Assembly (NCBI RefSeq): GCF_964355755.1
Contig: NC_092672.1
Coordinates: 15,434,501 to 15,498,500 of the forward strand
Source: Antedon mediterranea
Lineage: Eukaryota > Echinodermata > Crinoidea > Comatulida > Antedonidae
Direction of reading: 5' to 3'
DNA length: 64,000 nucleotides
This document shows, one piece after another, positions 46,831-57,372 of this stretch. The position numbers were made by a program, and so were the translations under genes. The notes beneath the pieces are model-generated. The model saw only the letters and a list, made by a program, of their open reading frames with translations. It ran no database searches and was not told the origin of the DNA. The stretch's first letter is position 1. Each line of letters starts with the position of its first letter.

Positions 46831-47225
46831 TACGCTATGATTAATATAGATCATCAGAATGCTCGGGAACTTCTATTTTTATTTTATTTTCTTGAAGTGT
46901 ATGTATCATATGTATGATTTATTATGAAATTAAGAGAACAAAAGCTAATAAGGGTCATCATTAATTGCATTTTAAATTTAAAAAAAAATTATTTTGACAA
47001 TCAAAAAATTATGACATTTTCGTAGGCCAAAATAACAAACTTAACATTAACTTTCTTCCTTCAAAAGTTCATATATTAAAGTTAAAAGTATATAGTTTGA
47101 CAGTGCCTCATTTTTTTTAATTTTTAAAGATGTCATCATTGTAAAAAATGTTAATTCATTGCGGTATGTAATAATCTATCTGCGCCGAAGTGGTTCTGCA
47201 TAGTAAATACACAGAGGAATCTTTC
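46831..47225. other. AT-rich spacer
   Basis: No feature recognised. Confidence 0.4.
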
Positions 47226-47234
47226 TACAACTGT

Positions 47235-47312
47235 TAGTCAGTTGTGGATGGCTTGGTGGTTTGGACTCTGTCTATGGCGTTCAAGGTACCGAGATCGAGT
47301 CTCACCTTGTTA
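47235..47312 (+). repeat. Possible tRNA-derived SINE head (second type)
   Basis: GATGGCTTGGTGGTTTGGAC resembles a pol III A box and GAGATCGAGTCTC a B box, about 35 bp apart, followed by a T9 run at 47332-47340. Stems pair poorly, so only the promoter layout supports it. Confidence 0.3.
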
Positions 47313-47689
47313 AATGAAACGAAACAAGATTTTTTTTTATTATCCGTATTGTTTGTTCAATTTAATTTCTTAGTGTATAGATTATACACATGATTTATAA
47401 TGAAATCTAGATAAAAAGTAACTTATGTCTTTATTATTATTTAACAAATGTGGTTTATGACATTATATACGCAGAAGGATCTTTGATCGGATTATGATAC
47501 CGGCTATTGTATTTGCGTTAGCAAGATCCTATCATATATTATAAATAATTAAAGATTCTGAGAAAATCAATCAATCAATTATCTTTATTTAAATCAATGT
47601 ATATAACCTATAATTCGTCATATTGACGAATTAAATCTAGTTAATTAATTAGATCTGTATGAAAATACATTATACGTAAACTGTACAAT
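47313..47689. other. Spacer with a short palindrome
   Basis: A perfect hairpin with 8-bp arms and a 3-nt loop (ATTCGTCA-TAT-TGACGAAT) lies at about 47611-47629. An (ATCA)n run at 47567-47580 may be the tail of a minus-strand or plus-strand LINE. No coding feature. Confidence 0.4.
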
Positions 47690-47776
47690 ATATATATATA
47701 TATATCGTTTCAAATTAATTAATTAAATTTCAGTATATCACCGGGCGGTTTAGAATTAATGTTCTTTGCCTGATTT

Positions 47777-47812
<36 letters not shown>
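47690..47812 (+). repeat. tRNA-less partial copy of the TA-run repeat
   Basis: Between two TA runs lies only the distal body of the tRNA-like unit: ATCGTTTCAAATTAATTAAT, AAATTTCAGTATATCACCGG, GCGGTTTAGAATTAATGTTC and TTTGCCTGATTTG. The tRNA-like part is missing. Confidence 0.7.
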
Positions 47813-47949
47813 CTACAAAAATTAAAACAAAACAACAAAAATACAGGATATCATAAAAAAAAAATTAAAACTTACAGATACATCCTCATAGAGACGTCTG
47901 TCGCTTGTGTACTATATTAATTAGTTGAAAGAGGTAATGCTGTTAAAAG

Positions 47950-48560
47950 TGTAGATCTAGTAACTCATGCTTTCATTAAATATTTTTTACAATAAAAATC
48001 AAAGATTTCTCCTAATGTTTCATTTTCAGTGGTGTTTTAATTATTGCGATCCACAATTAAAATTATCCCAATTTATACTTAAAAAATTATTGTCTATGAG
48101 GTTGTTCTTAAAATCCAAGTATACATCATTTCTAACAGAGTTTAATGAAGGACATTTAAATAAAAATGGTTTACTGTTTCTTTTTCGTTTGTACTACACA
48201 TCTTACATAATCCTGTGTTATGTTTTGACCAAGATTGTCTTCCACCCTCAAGATCTAGAGAGTTTTATCTTGCTTTAAACTTTAAATTGATACTCTTAAA
48301 ATTAGTTTTATCTAACAAATATTGTTTAAGTTTTATACATAATATATTCTGTTAACGTTGTTTTGCATTGGGCCTTTAAAAAACACTCGTTATGATCAAC
48401 AACGGGGCTTTTAGTATTATTCTAGCCATTTGATATTGTAGGTTTTCCCATTACAGAACTAGAGCTAGCATAGTTTATGGTAGGTAGTCTGATCATTTTC
48501 CAAAGCAAATCACCATAATAGACTCTATTAAGGTCTACTTGTTCCGGAGTGTTGCCAAAG
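47950..48560 (-). pseudogene. Non-LTR retrotransposon C-terminus (family A, copy 2)
   Basis: Minus strand: NRVYYGDLLWKMIRLPTINY with ASS (48422-48616 frame) aligns with YGNILWKGIGIPSITYACS of the copy at the window start. Further down, NFKSINLKFKAR and GRQSWSKHNTGLCKMCSTNE plus KETVNHF parallel the FKIRSNSLPLEGRKEA and CLLC-NEKET-HF region of that copy. About 150 residues between them are missing here. Stops are frequent. The shared CxxC...NEKET...HF motif defines the family's C-terminal zinc-like domain. Confidence 0.65.
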
Positions 48561-48616
48561 TGCAAGTCAACGAGGCACGCAGTGCACTCGCAATCCACGC
48601 AATGCATGCAATCCAC

Positions 48617-49300
48617 AAGGGTAATTCAATGGAAAAAATACCAACAAGTGCGAGCCTTCGAATAATAAGCCTTCGTTAATATTTGTGTACAATTCATAAA
48701 CATTTATAAATCACCTGCCGTTAATGTAATTATGTTAACAATTTCGAATATCCAGATGCGACTTCGATGTTTACAGTTAGTTTTACTAACTGGTCAAGGG
48801 CTGGTCACCGTCTAAGAAGCCTAGCTAGCTAGCCTAGGCCCTATAGTATACTGTAGCCCGCCCGCCGGAGTAGAGACGCTGTAAATGGACGAATACAGCA
48901 GATTACAGATATTTTAAATCGAAGTCTTGTGAAATGTATTTTTTTCCCTGCAAAGTTCTAACATTTTATGACTAAAAAAGTAAATTGATAAGAAGACCGA
49001 GCCCAAGTATACTTCAGAGAACTATAAACGCTAGTCAACTAGACCGGGAAGACTATATAAGGAAGTGCTTCCAGCATCTTCTATAGAAGATAATAACTAC
49101 CATGTCCAGTAGTCAATTAAGTTAATTAATTGATATGTCTTGGTGTTTAATTTTAAAGGTAAATAGGCTAGGTAATCATCAGGAATAGTCCTGAACAGGG
49201 AGATGAGCGCCCCTGCCCACCGATGACTTTCAAGATCCCTGTGACCCGGAGGGAGAGTACCCGTCAGGGTCCCTACCTTGGGTTACAGGTCTCATGTCTT
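48617..49300. other. Spacer, possible 3' flank of the LTR element
   Basis: I looked here for a 3' LTR matching DNA right of 54.4 kb and found none. TAGC-rich text at 48820-48845. No gene recognised. Confidence 0.4.
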
Positions 49301-49316
49301 TCATTGTTGTGCTATG

Positions 49317-50114
49317 TCAACATAATGTCAATGGCGGCGAAATGTCCCCAATAATGGGGTCAGAGAGTGGGATCTGTTCGTGGGAAAACTGGTCACGCTG
49401 GGTCCACATCTCACGAGCGGATAAACCATGGGAGCGAATGCGTGACTTGAGTTGTGCGGTTGCACGAGCGAGTGCAATAGGCGAGATAAAACCAGCGTCA
49501 GGATCCAAACGAAGTAGCTCATCTTCCAGTTCTTGAATAGTCTTCTCGGCAACAGGATTTTTATTAACATTTTTAAGTCGGCCTATTTCAATACAGATGC
49601 GTTCCTGCTTGAGTAATGAGTCATTAACAAGTGCTTGGAATCCGGGTGCCCCGTCGGCACAGATAATGGTGTGGGGACCATCAAGGGGACGGAGCTCAAC
49701 GCACATTCGGATAAGAGCGTCACGAAGTGAGTTACGCTGTTCGTTGTCAAGAAAACAAGCGGCTGTGAATGACGTTACCGCTTCCCTCACAATCAGAATG
49801 AATTGACCATTGCGCTTCATGACTTCTGCAGCGAATGTAACACCCACAGTTTCCGGTGGGTCGCCAGTAGACTGATCGATAGAGGCCTTAGGAATTCGGC
49901 GTACGGTGGCACATTGGTGGCAAGATGAGGTGGTAACTTCGATCGACTTATCCATGTCGAGGGCATAAAAATATCGATGTGCCATTTGTTTGAGTTGGTG
50001 ACAAGTCGGGTGGTCTAATCGGATGTGTAAGGCAGTAAGCAGGCCATGCAAAAACGGGCGTGGAACAATAATTCTTTCTCGTGGAGGAGCAAGTGGCTCA
50101 TGAACGAGAGACAC
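49317..50114 (-). pseudogene. Integrase of the divergent LTR element
   Basis: 265 codons in one frame. The zinc-binding domain reads HIRLDHPTCHQLKQM with SSCHQC downstream. The core reads GVTFAAEVMKRNGQFILIVR, with Glu where the first catalytic Asp would be expected (AADV-like), then IICADGAPGFQALV with the second Asp, and PVAEKTIQELEDEL with the likely catalytic Glu. The C-terminal side has ARATAQLKSRIRSHGLSARE. The frame itself is intact, but the Glu-for-Asp change suggests loss of function, if my alignment is right. Confidence 0.75.
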
Positions 50115-51060
50115 GAGAAGGTTGTCTTTGCTAAGTGATGCGACAGCGAGGTAGCATTTGACATCTCTCTTATCGGTAACCTTTTTAGAAGGACGTGTAC
50201 CCTACATAAATCAGGGCATTCAGATGGTAGTGAAAGCCATGCGGACCTACTTGTAAAGGGCAACTTGGATTGACCTGTGATGAAATCGTGTGATACGATT
50301 CTGAGTACAACTGATTCCTCAGAGCGCTGAACAAAGGAACATACCTGGCAATTGGCATCAATGCATTCAGGAGCATTGCGGCTTGCAAAGTCTGAGGGAA
50401 CATTCACGGGACCAGCTAAGTGTCGAACGGAAACCTGGTATCAACTAGCGGAGGACAGGAAAGTTCATACTCTGGGGCTCACAGAAAATTACTGTCAGTT
50501 AAAACACAAGCTTGTTTAGTAGATTGAACAACATATGGACTAAAATGCTTTACTGCGACAGCGACTGCCAGGGAGCCACGTAAGCTGTCGAGCTCTAAGT
50601 TTGGCACTAACAAATCCGGCGATCCGCAGACTATCGTCACGTCTAATGTATAGTGTTGCCCTAATTCCGTGTCTTTTTACCGAACCATCAGTGACTATCC
50701 AAAGCTGGTCATCTGGATGGGGTAACGTGATTGTTTGACTGGTTGTGAGCAACTTTTGAGCGGTCTGAAAATCTTCAAAAAGGGCATCACACCACGTGAT
50801 TTTTTCTTGGGACTGTCGGCCAGCCACAGCATCGTCTAAAGGTGTGAGGATGGAAGCGCAATTGGGGATAACCCGTGCGAGCACTTTATACGCCCCAATG
50901 AATGATCGGAGGCCCTTTACAGTCTTAGGAGGAGAACACGTAGCGAACGTCGAAATACGATGTGGATTGGCTCTTAAAGTGCCAAGGGACCAGTCCACCC
51001 AAGTATAGTGGTAGTGCCGAGAGACTGAGGCCGCATCTATAAAGTTCGGACAGCAGTCGG
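50015..51060 (-). pseudogene. RNase H and pre-integrase region of the divergent LTR element
   Basis: The frame ending at 50540 holds GLRSFIGAYKVLARVIPNCA, ITWCDALFEDFQTAQKLL and WIVTDGSVKRHGIRATLYIR, where VTDGS is the first RNase H Asp. After a stop, the frame 50015-50407 gives NVPSDFASRNAPECIDANCQ with VCSFVQR, and LPFTSRSAWLSLPSECPDL, the conserved linker before integrase in this lineage. Frameshifts lie near 50540-50400 and 50170. Confidence 0.75.
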
Positions 51061-52037
51061 CGCCAGTTGCAACGTAACTCATCTAGAGTATATCCTCTGC
51101 AGTAGAGATCGTCTGCAATCTTGGCAATGACGCCTTCAGAGAGAAGCTCTCCTAAGACGCGGTAAGTTAGTTTCTCCAGCGCTGTTTCAGATCCCGGCAT
51201 TTCCATAGCGGACCTGGCGTATACACGGATTCCTCTGAAGGGCGTGGCCACTCCGCAGTACTTCATCGATTCGCGTGAAAGCCGTATCTGATAAAATGCC
51301 TTAGTGAGGTCTGTAGAGATAATGTACTTCCACCTAGCGATATGACGAAGTACAGAGTTTACGTCGGGCATTAGTGAAGGCTGAGGTTTCGCGTATCGAC
51401 CGACATCCGCAAAGGTGATGACAAGGCCTCTGCTGTCTTTCTTGACTAAGAATGATGGGTTTAAATATTCTACTTGAATATCCGTATCTTCTGGTCGCAC
51501 AAAAACACCCATCTTCTCTAAGTCGTCGAACTTCTCTTGAAGCTCAACAAGTTTGTCTTGCGAATACCGTGGAAGTCTGCCTTTACGCTGTGGTGGCTGT
51601 ACAGGGCCCATATTAACAACGGCTTGGAAGGGACCGACTGCGCCATTATAGCATTTGATATGCGGGTCAAAAACAACATCGAACTCTTCGTTAAGAGATT
51701 TAAATCTTTGTCGAATTGTAGGGGGAATGATATGATCAGGGTCAAGGTGAATTTGCAATGAATGTAGTGTCGATTGTGTTGGGCGTGGTAATGAACTGGT
51801 TTTCACAGGAGTGTGGTCATTGGTATTACAATCGTCCGGAACAAAGAAAGGGTGTATCAGACAGAAATGTTCGTTTCGCTTAAGAACCTGAGGTAATGAT
51901 GTGTTATTTTCAATGCGAATTTTTCCGTCAATGCTGTGAACAGTACCATACTCTGGCCAGGTAGGAGGTCGATGAGTATAGCTGCGGGGTTCAAGGGCGA
52001 GCTCATTATCATGAGTCGAAACATCTGACCGGGTCAC
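50925..52037 (-). pseudogene. Reverse transcriptase of the divergent LTR element
   Basis: 370 codons. Order: a leader, IPPTIRQRFKSLNEEFDVVF, RKGRLPRYSQDKLVELQEKF, NPSFLVKKDSRGLVITFADV, KYIISTDLTKAFYQIRLSRE with the first catalytic Asp, YCGVATPFRGIRVYARSAME, and VIAKIADDLYCRG with the palm Asp pair. The box is IADD instead of the YxDD usual in Ty3/gypsy, a feature I take as lineage-specific. The frame degenerates after LSALPLY, where the next frame (50540-51082) takes over, so there is a frameshift near 51030-51060. Confidence 0.8.
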
Positions 52038-52450
52038 AGAGTAGTTAAGCTGCTAGGAGCGCGTAATACTTGGGTGCGACGAATGGCAGGGGTCTTAGTA
52101 GTGTCCTTAGAACCGTACGTATAAGAAGAAGTGTTCCCTATGACTACTTGACGTTTCGCTGGACAAATGGCGATGTCATTGTTTTCCATAAAGGGTGTGC
52201 CTGCCAGAATATGAACATCAAGTCGTTCGACTACAAGGCCGTCAAAGAGAAGTTCTATATGGTCGCGGGAAAATGTAATTGTTGTCTCGCCGACAACCTT
52301 TAATGGTGATGAGCCATCTGCTTGGTGGGCTGATTGAGATGAGTCTCTAATTTCGGCCGATAGGGCTGTCGCTGCGGCAAGGGAGATCATATTACCGGTG
52401 GCACCACTGTCGATAGTAATTCGTGCTGTGTGGTGGTTGTGGAAAACGTC
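52034..52450 (-). pseudogene. Aspartic protease of the divergent LTR element
   Basis: Minus strand: an ARITIDSGATGNMISLAAAT stretch gives the DSGAT active site near 52395-52425, followed by VVGETTITFSRDHIELLFDG, LDVHILAGTPFMENNDIAI and a tail. A frameshift near 52430 separates the active site from the zinc-knuckle frame. The stop at 52034 overlaps the start of the RT frame at 52037 by a few bases, suggesting a one-base slip there. Confidence 0.75.
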
Positions 52451-52576
52451 GAGATAGGGCGACTGATCTGCATGCGTAGTGCAGCCTGTTCTGGTTATCT
52501 GCTAAACTGGCGTCATCGCTAACATCAGTCTCCTGACATGTACTTCCGGTCCTGTTCAGGTAAGTGAATGCATCCA

Positions 52577-53243
52577 CTGAGAAAGTGGGTATTATGCTTT
52601 TGACCAGCCTGTTTGCAAAGAGGACAAGACTTTATTGTCGCCAGGGTACGATCTCGCAGATCAGTTCCATATCGTTGCTTGACTAGACGCGGAAGGTCTT
52701 TATGGATAAGGGTGTCATTTCTTCATCCTCTGTGATCGTGACGCCGTGATGATTAATGCGTGTGCGTAGCAAATTATCGTCAACAAATGCCAAAAGTCGT
52801 TGATACAAATCTTCTGGACGTTCACCAGCCTCGAGATGAATAGTGGCAAAGTCTAAGAAGTGACCTCCGGTCGTTTGGAAGCCATAGTGAAGTCGGATGG
52901 CCTGCAAGATTTGCGAAATGGACGTGGAGCTTTTAACAATTGTGCTTCGAGAAATAACAGTACAGTAGTTTGCGATCTGGTCTAGCATGAGCTCGAGCAT
53001 GTGTACCTTTTGCTGGGCAATACGTCGACGTGCTCTAGTGACAGTGTCATCATCGTCCTCAAATAGGCGGAGGGGAGATGCTCTGGTTTTGGGGCCCCAT
53101 TGTGTGCCTTCCATCAAGAATGGAGCAAAATTTTCCTCCAACGAAAGTGTATAAATAATGTTCTGCCGCCATGACTCAAATGAGTTTATTGTTTCAGTTT
53201 TGGTTAAGCTCCACTGTTTAGGAGCTCTGTTAACGTTTGCCAT
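52577..53243 (-). pseudogene. Gag of the divergent LTR element
   Basis: The frame starts with [20 protein letters not shown] and runs 186 codons, containing [20 protein letters not shown] and [20 protein letters not shown] as expected for a capsid-type protein of this class. After the stop at 52683 another frame gives a zinc knuckle, [19 protein letters not shown], then LPEQDRKYM (about 52555-52645). The start Met is the first in frame and fits the family's usual beginning. A frameshift separates capsid and knuckle. Confidence 0.75.
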
Positions 53244-53280
53244 CCTACCAGATATATGTGCTGGCTGGTCGTACGCCTCT

Positions 53281-54377
53281 CAGTGGCGGATCTAGGGGGG
53301 GTGAATAGGGTGGCTAGCCACCCCCCTTAATTCTCAAAAAAAAAAAAAAAAAGATGCAACCTAATCGCGATTGACCGTCGCTAGACGTGGATTAATCTTT
53401 TAATTAAGAAGAGTAGGCCTAGCTAGAGCTAGGGCAGGGTTAGCATTAATAGTTGTGTGTAAATAGGCCTACACAGTGAAAGAGCTAAGAGTTCAATTAC
53501 TATTATGAATTCAAGAGTTTAAAAAGAAAACACGATTTACAATCTTCGGAAAATACCCATTTTCAAAACACACGCACTCCTAAAACTACCAGCGTCACGT
53601 TGTCAAGCTCGCTCCTCGTGTGAATGCTGACGTCATCAGTCTCCAAAATACACCATTTTCCATTGCAGTTAATTTCCGCCGCCCTGGTCCGTGTGTGCAC
53701 AACAAGCGTTAGCGTGGTATATTTACACCCCGAGTGGAGTGTAATATCGGGAACTTTTTTCTCGCGCATGAAAGTTTTTTGTATAATATTATGGTATGCA
53801 GTATAAACGATAAAAATAAACGAGAAACATGGTGTTCTTTTATTATTTTATAGGCATAAAATAAACATGAAATGTCTTGTATGTACACGGGACGGCCGAA
53901 AAAAGTATGTGGCGTATTTTGATTTGTGTTATAGACACGGCGATTACTGCAATCATTGTATACCAAATTACATTGAGTTATTCACCCGGCTGTAGGGTAT
54001 ATATCTCTGAGGTTAACAGACCACCAAAACACGGTACACAACACATGCACTCTATCGAGGCATTTTCGGAGTACCGCATTACCAAATGTTCATTTTAAGG
54101 TTTTTCGATCAAAGTTTATTATTTAGTTCGTCGAAAAAGATCCGTACAGTATTTAGGAAGGATGTATTTAAATTTACATTATGTAATATTTGTTATTAAG
54201 TGTGATGGAAACAGTTTCTCTAGCCTATTAAACAGTGTGTAAGCATCTATTTTAAAAAAAAATTTCGGAGCCTCGGGAGCGGGACACCCCCTCCAAACCC
54301 TCCCCCGCTCGGTGCTACGCACCTCGTTTGCCACTTTCGTGGCCACCCCCCCTCGTCAGATCCTAGATCCGCCACTG
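53281..54377. mobile_element. hAT-like MITE with 16-bp terminal inverted repeats
   Basis: Left end CAGTGGCGGATCTAGG (53281-53296) and right end its exact complement (54362-54377). Both ends continue into G-rich or C-rich subterminal DNA. CAGTGGCGGATC is a recurrent hAT-type terminus. CTCT borders both ends, but a full 8-bp target duplication is not seen. 1,097 bp; internal short open frames (53563-53769, 53877-54098) are not recognisable. It sits 37 bp upstream of the gag start of the LTR element, separating it from its 5' leader. Confidence 0.75.
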
Positions 54378-54609
54378 CTCTGTGCGTTAGTGCGATCTCG
54401 TAGATAATATGGTCTGGGCCTAGGCTAGGCCTAAGTTCAACAACTAATAACTCACTGGTTTTAAGCGGCAGGTCCGAATATCTTGGGCTGCCACCACGCC
54501 AATAAGGTTGATGTTTATATGCCACAACTCTACAGATCACACATAGACCGATGTAATGCGAATAATGTATTTTAATAACTGTCAATAACTCAATACAACA
54601 ACATGGAAA
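54378..54609 (-). other. 5' leader of the LTR element with a possible primer-binding site
   Basis: The minus strand at 54482-54496 reads TGGTGGCAGCCCAAG, which looks like a tRNA-primer site starting TGG. If so, the 5' LTR would lie just right of 54496, but no second LTR copy exists to confirm it. Confidence 0.25.
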
Positions 54610-54664
54610 TCAAAGCAACAACGAACGAACAACGCCAGCCCATGAGGGCGCACTGGCGCTATGC

Positions 54665-54948
54665 AAAAAAGTAACAAGTAACAAGTAACTATCTTTAGAA
54701 AAGTTAATCAACCCTTGTCCATTGTGATTGATTACGTCATCTCCACCATTGATTATCTCTCCAATCTTTCCATTGAAATCACCAATAATAATGATGTTGA
54801 AATGACCAATAATAATGATGTTGAAATCACCAATAATAATGATGTTAGCATCGTCACAACTTTGTGTGATTTCTAATTTCTTTGCTAAGAGAGAAATATA
54901 TAGTTCATCCGTTAAATTTCGGTCTGTACCTTTACATGGAAAATACAT
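54665..54948 (-). pseudogene. LINE endonuclease fragment with triplicated catalytic motif
   Basis: Minus strand: MYFPCKGTDRNLTDELYISL, AKKLEITQSCDDANIIIIGD, then FNIIIIGHFNIIIIGDFNGK and IGEIINGGDDVINHNGQG. GDFNGK is the Asp-x-Asn motif of APE-type endonucleases. A 27-bp unit (54778-54856) has expanded to three copies, so the IIIIGDF strand-motif occurs three times. Past SKDSYLLLV the similarity ends at about 54665. Only this piece of the element survives. Confidence 0.65.
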
Positions 54949-54989
54949 TATTGCAATGTAATATATTGTACTTGGAGAGTTTGTTGGAG

Positions 54990-55305
54990 GAGTTCCCTTC
55001 CATGAAAGATACCTCTTTCAGCTTGCATGTCTATCTTTCAAAGCTCTACATCACTCTGCTCCACTTACTATCTGTCAGCTTTTAACCAAAGTCACTTCGA
55101 ACGGCCGTATGAACACTAGGCAAATTATTAAAGGAGATCTTTTTATCTCTCGTCCTTACCTTGAAATCTTTAAACTTTCTTTTAGTTTCAATGCTCCTTC
55201 TTTCTTTTAGTTTCAATGCTCCTTCTTTCTTAATTCCCTTTAAGCATTCGTAACTCTTACAATTTCTTCTCCTTTAAATCTCTTTTGAAAAAACACCTGT
55301 TTCCA
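54990..55305 (+). pseudogene. CR1/L2-type LINE C-terminus
   Basis: Plus-strand peptides in two frames give the conserved tail: FQLACLSFKALHHSAPLTIC, LLTKVTSNGRMNTR, ISRPYLEIFKLSFSFNAPSF and FKSLLKKHLF. These correspond to the LTFKALHGLAP...RSRLKTFGDRAFS...FKxxLKTHLF pattern. A 24-bp direct duplication (CTTTTAGTTTCAATGCTCCT) at about 55169-55217 and indels break the frame. The element is truncated on both sides. Confidence 0.7.
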
Positions 55306-55494
55306 GGGGCGGATCAAGGATTTTGAAAAAGAGGGGCCGGTATAGGAAAATAAATTGAAGATTTTAACGATTTTTAATGTTGATTTGTACCCGCTTTTCC
55401 TGTAAAATCGTTGATAAAATCGTATGTAAATGGGTGCATAATATATATATATTATTTCTTTTTAACCTTGCTTTCATTGTTGGCCTACTGTATA
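55305..55494 (+). repeat. Possible hAT-type terminus remnant
   Basis: CAGGGGCGGATCAAGGATTT followed by TGAAAAAGAGGGGCC at 55305 has the look of hAT MITE ends, but no partner end is found before the TA runs at 55440 and 55495. Confidence 0.3.
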
Positions 55495-55529
55495 TTTATA
55501 TATATAAACACAACAGGCAAATTAAGAAC

Positions 55530-55574
55530 TGTCTGCTTGATATGCAGTTGCCCTAACCATTAGACCACTGGGGC
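55530..55574 (-). pseudogene. Partial tRNA-like copy
   Basis: Only the acceptor 5' side, D arm and anticodon arm remain (minus strand GCCCCAGTGGTCTAATGGTT through the ATATCAA loop); the T arm is missing. Confidence 0.6.
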
Positions 55575-55863
55575 TTTCATGGTATTGTTCAAACTCGATT
55601 GGATAGCGACTCTTTAACATTCTCGGCGTGGTACGGCGGAACAACACTATTCCTCAGTTGTACGCACGCGCACCAGAGATCAAATTGATACCCACTCATC
55701 TTTCAGTATTTTTATTCACGAGGCGGGATCTCCGAAGAGATACTTTTATATATATAAACACATCAGGCAATGAACATTAATTCTAAACCACCCGGTGATA
55801 TACTGAAATTTAATTAATTTGAAACGATAAAGATGAGGAAATCTGTGAGAATGAGAAAAAGTC

Positions 55864-55934
55864 GCCCCAACCGAGACTCGAACTCGGACCGCCTGCTTGA
55901 TATGCAGATGTCCTAACCATTAGACCACTGGGGC
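55864..55934 (-). tRNA. tRNA-like gene or SINE head, anticodon AUC
   Basis: Identical in structure to the copy at 19186: full cloverleaf of 71 nt, AUC anticodon in an ATATCAA loop, one U-G pair in the anticodon stem, and GAC then TTTTT after the 3' end as a pol III terminator. A- and B-box sequences are intact. Confidence 0.55.
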
Positions 55935-56223
55935 TTTTATGGTATTGTTCAAACTCGATTGGATAGCGACTCTTTAACATTCTCGGCGTGGTACGGTGGA
56001 ACAGCACTAGTCCTCAGTTGTACGCACGCGCACCAGAGATCAAATTGATACGCCCTCATCTTTCAGTATTTTTATTCACGAGGCGGGATCTCCGAAGAGA
56101 TACTTTTATATATATAAACACATCAGGCAATGAACATTAATTCTAAACCGCCCGGTGATGTACTGAAATTTAATTAATTTGAAATGATAAAGATGAGGAA
56201 ATCTGTGAGAATGAGAAAAAGTT

Positions 56224-56294
56224 TCCCCAACCGAGACTCGAACTCGGACCGCCTGCTTGATATGCAGATGTCCTAACCATTAGACCACTGGGGC
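56224..56294 (-). tRNA. tRNA-like gene or SINE head, anticodon AUC, acceptor end mismatched
   Basis: Same fold as the neighbouring unit, but the last acceptor base is A (TTGGGGA), giving a terminal mismatch with G1. A TTTTT run follows after AAC. Confidence 0.5.
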
Positions 56295-56420
56295 TTTCAT
56301 GGTATTGTTCAAACTCGATTGGATAGCGACTCTTTAACATTCTTGGCGTGGTACGGCGATATACTGAAATTAAATTAAGTAATTTGAAACGATAAATATA
56401 TACATATATATAATATATCT

Positions 56421-57372
56421 TTGTTAATTTTGTATTTTTATAGTTTATTTTATTTACTGTTTGTATTGTTTGAGGGTCCCTAATGATCAGCTTATGCTGG
56501 ATGGATCACCCTCATAAAATATTGTTGAAATAAAAATATTAAGTAAATTTAGAATTTGGTTAATTTTACGGATAAAGTCTGTGGAGTCCTAAATATATGA
56601 AGGGAGATTAATCACATTATGGTCTAAATAAATCATCCACACATTTTCTCAGTAGCAGTTCCATTGCCTGAATAATAGATCTACCCAGATTGCCTGCTGT
56701 AAACATCTGCCTGGAACTGCTTAGATTAAACTCTGTCAAATGAGGTTTTTTACCATCATAGAAACAAAGTTTTCCACCTTATCCGAGTGGGATCTGTTTT
56801 TGATTATTTAGCTGTTGAATGTGATGCCCATAGTAAGAGTGAAACTTTTATCAGTGGGTTTAATGATGATATTTATATATAATGACAAGGACACAAAAGT
56901 TACACAAAATGATGTTGAACGTTATAATCTGCCATTGTGCTTATAATTTTAGAAATTATGAACAAATGTTGTTGATGCATAACAAAGGTTATATGAGATA
57001 TTATATTAAAACAGAAAGCTAAAAGCTTATTTGGTTAAAAGCTATCATGTGAATCAAATCATTTTAACACACTTGGATAGATGAAATGTAAAACCATGTA
57101 TATAACATGTTGTACATGTACATTTTGCAGCTATTAAAACCAAATCAATCAACAAAATTGTAAACACAAAAAATGTACTACATATTGTTGATGTTTCAAA
57201 TGCTATGGGCCTATTTCAATTAAAAATTTAAAAAATCAATCAATGAAATCAGTTTAGAAAATAAATATTTAAAGACGGAATTAATAAAGTAAACTCTTAT
57301 GAACGTGAAAAACAATACACCCGGACACGATACAATACATATATATATAGATATATATTTAGGTTTAAAGTA
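56421..57372. other. AT-rich spacer with a LINE-like tail
   Basis: At 56455-56560 GAGGGTCCCTAATGATCAGC, ATGGATCACCCTCATAAAAT and ATTGTTGAAATAAAAATATT resemble the 3' UTR and tail of a LINE. No coding part. TA-rich runs at 57338-57362 border the next feature. Confidence 0.4.

Larger units (their letters stand above)
49317..53243 (-). mobile_element. Divergent Ty3/gypsy-like LTR retrotransposon (gag-PR-RT-RH-IN), degenerate
   Basis: Nearly 4 kb on the minus strand hold the domains of an LTR element in canonical order: gag with zinc knuckle, aspartic protease, RT with IADDLYC, RNase H, and an HHCC-type integrase. At least four frameshifts or stops break the polyprotein. Base composition is clearly GC-richer than the surroundings, which fits a fairly recent or foreign-composition element. 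The RT box and the integrase differ from common gypsy families. No LTR pair was found: the 3' side lacks any match to the 5' side. Confidence 0.85.
55495..56420 (-). repeat. Tandem array of about 360-bp tRNA-like units
   Basis: Two full units and partial ones repeat head to tail with a period of about 360 bp: tRNA-like segment, TTTCATGGTATTGTTCAAAC, CGATTGGATAGCGACTCTTT, a GTACGCACGCGCACCAGAG block, GGCGGGATCTCCGAAGAGAT, a TATATATAAACACATCAGGC block, and the CCCGGTGATATACTGAAATT body. Identity between units is high by eye, so the array is young. The single units at 19.07-19.44 kb have the same order. Confidence 0.85.

Noticed and set aside
48617-49300. 3' LTR of the element at 49.3-53.2 kb
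   Set aside because: No stretch matched the DNA upstream of gag, so an LTR cannot be supported.
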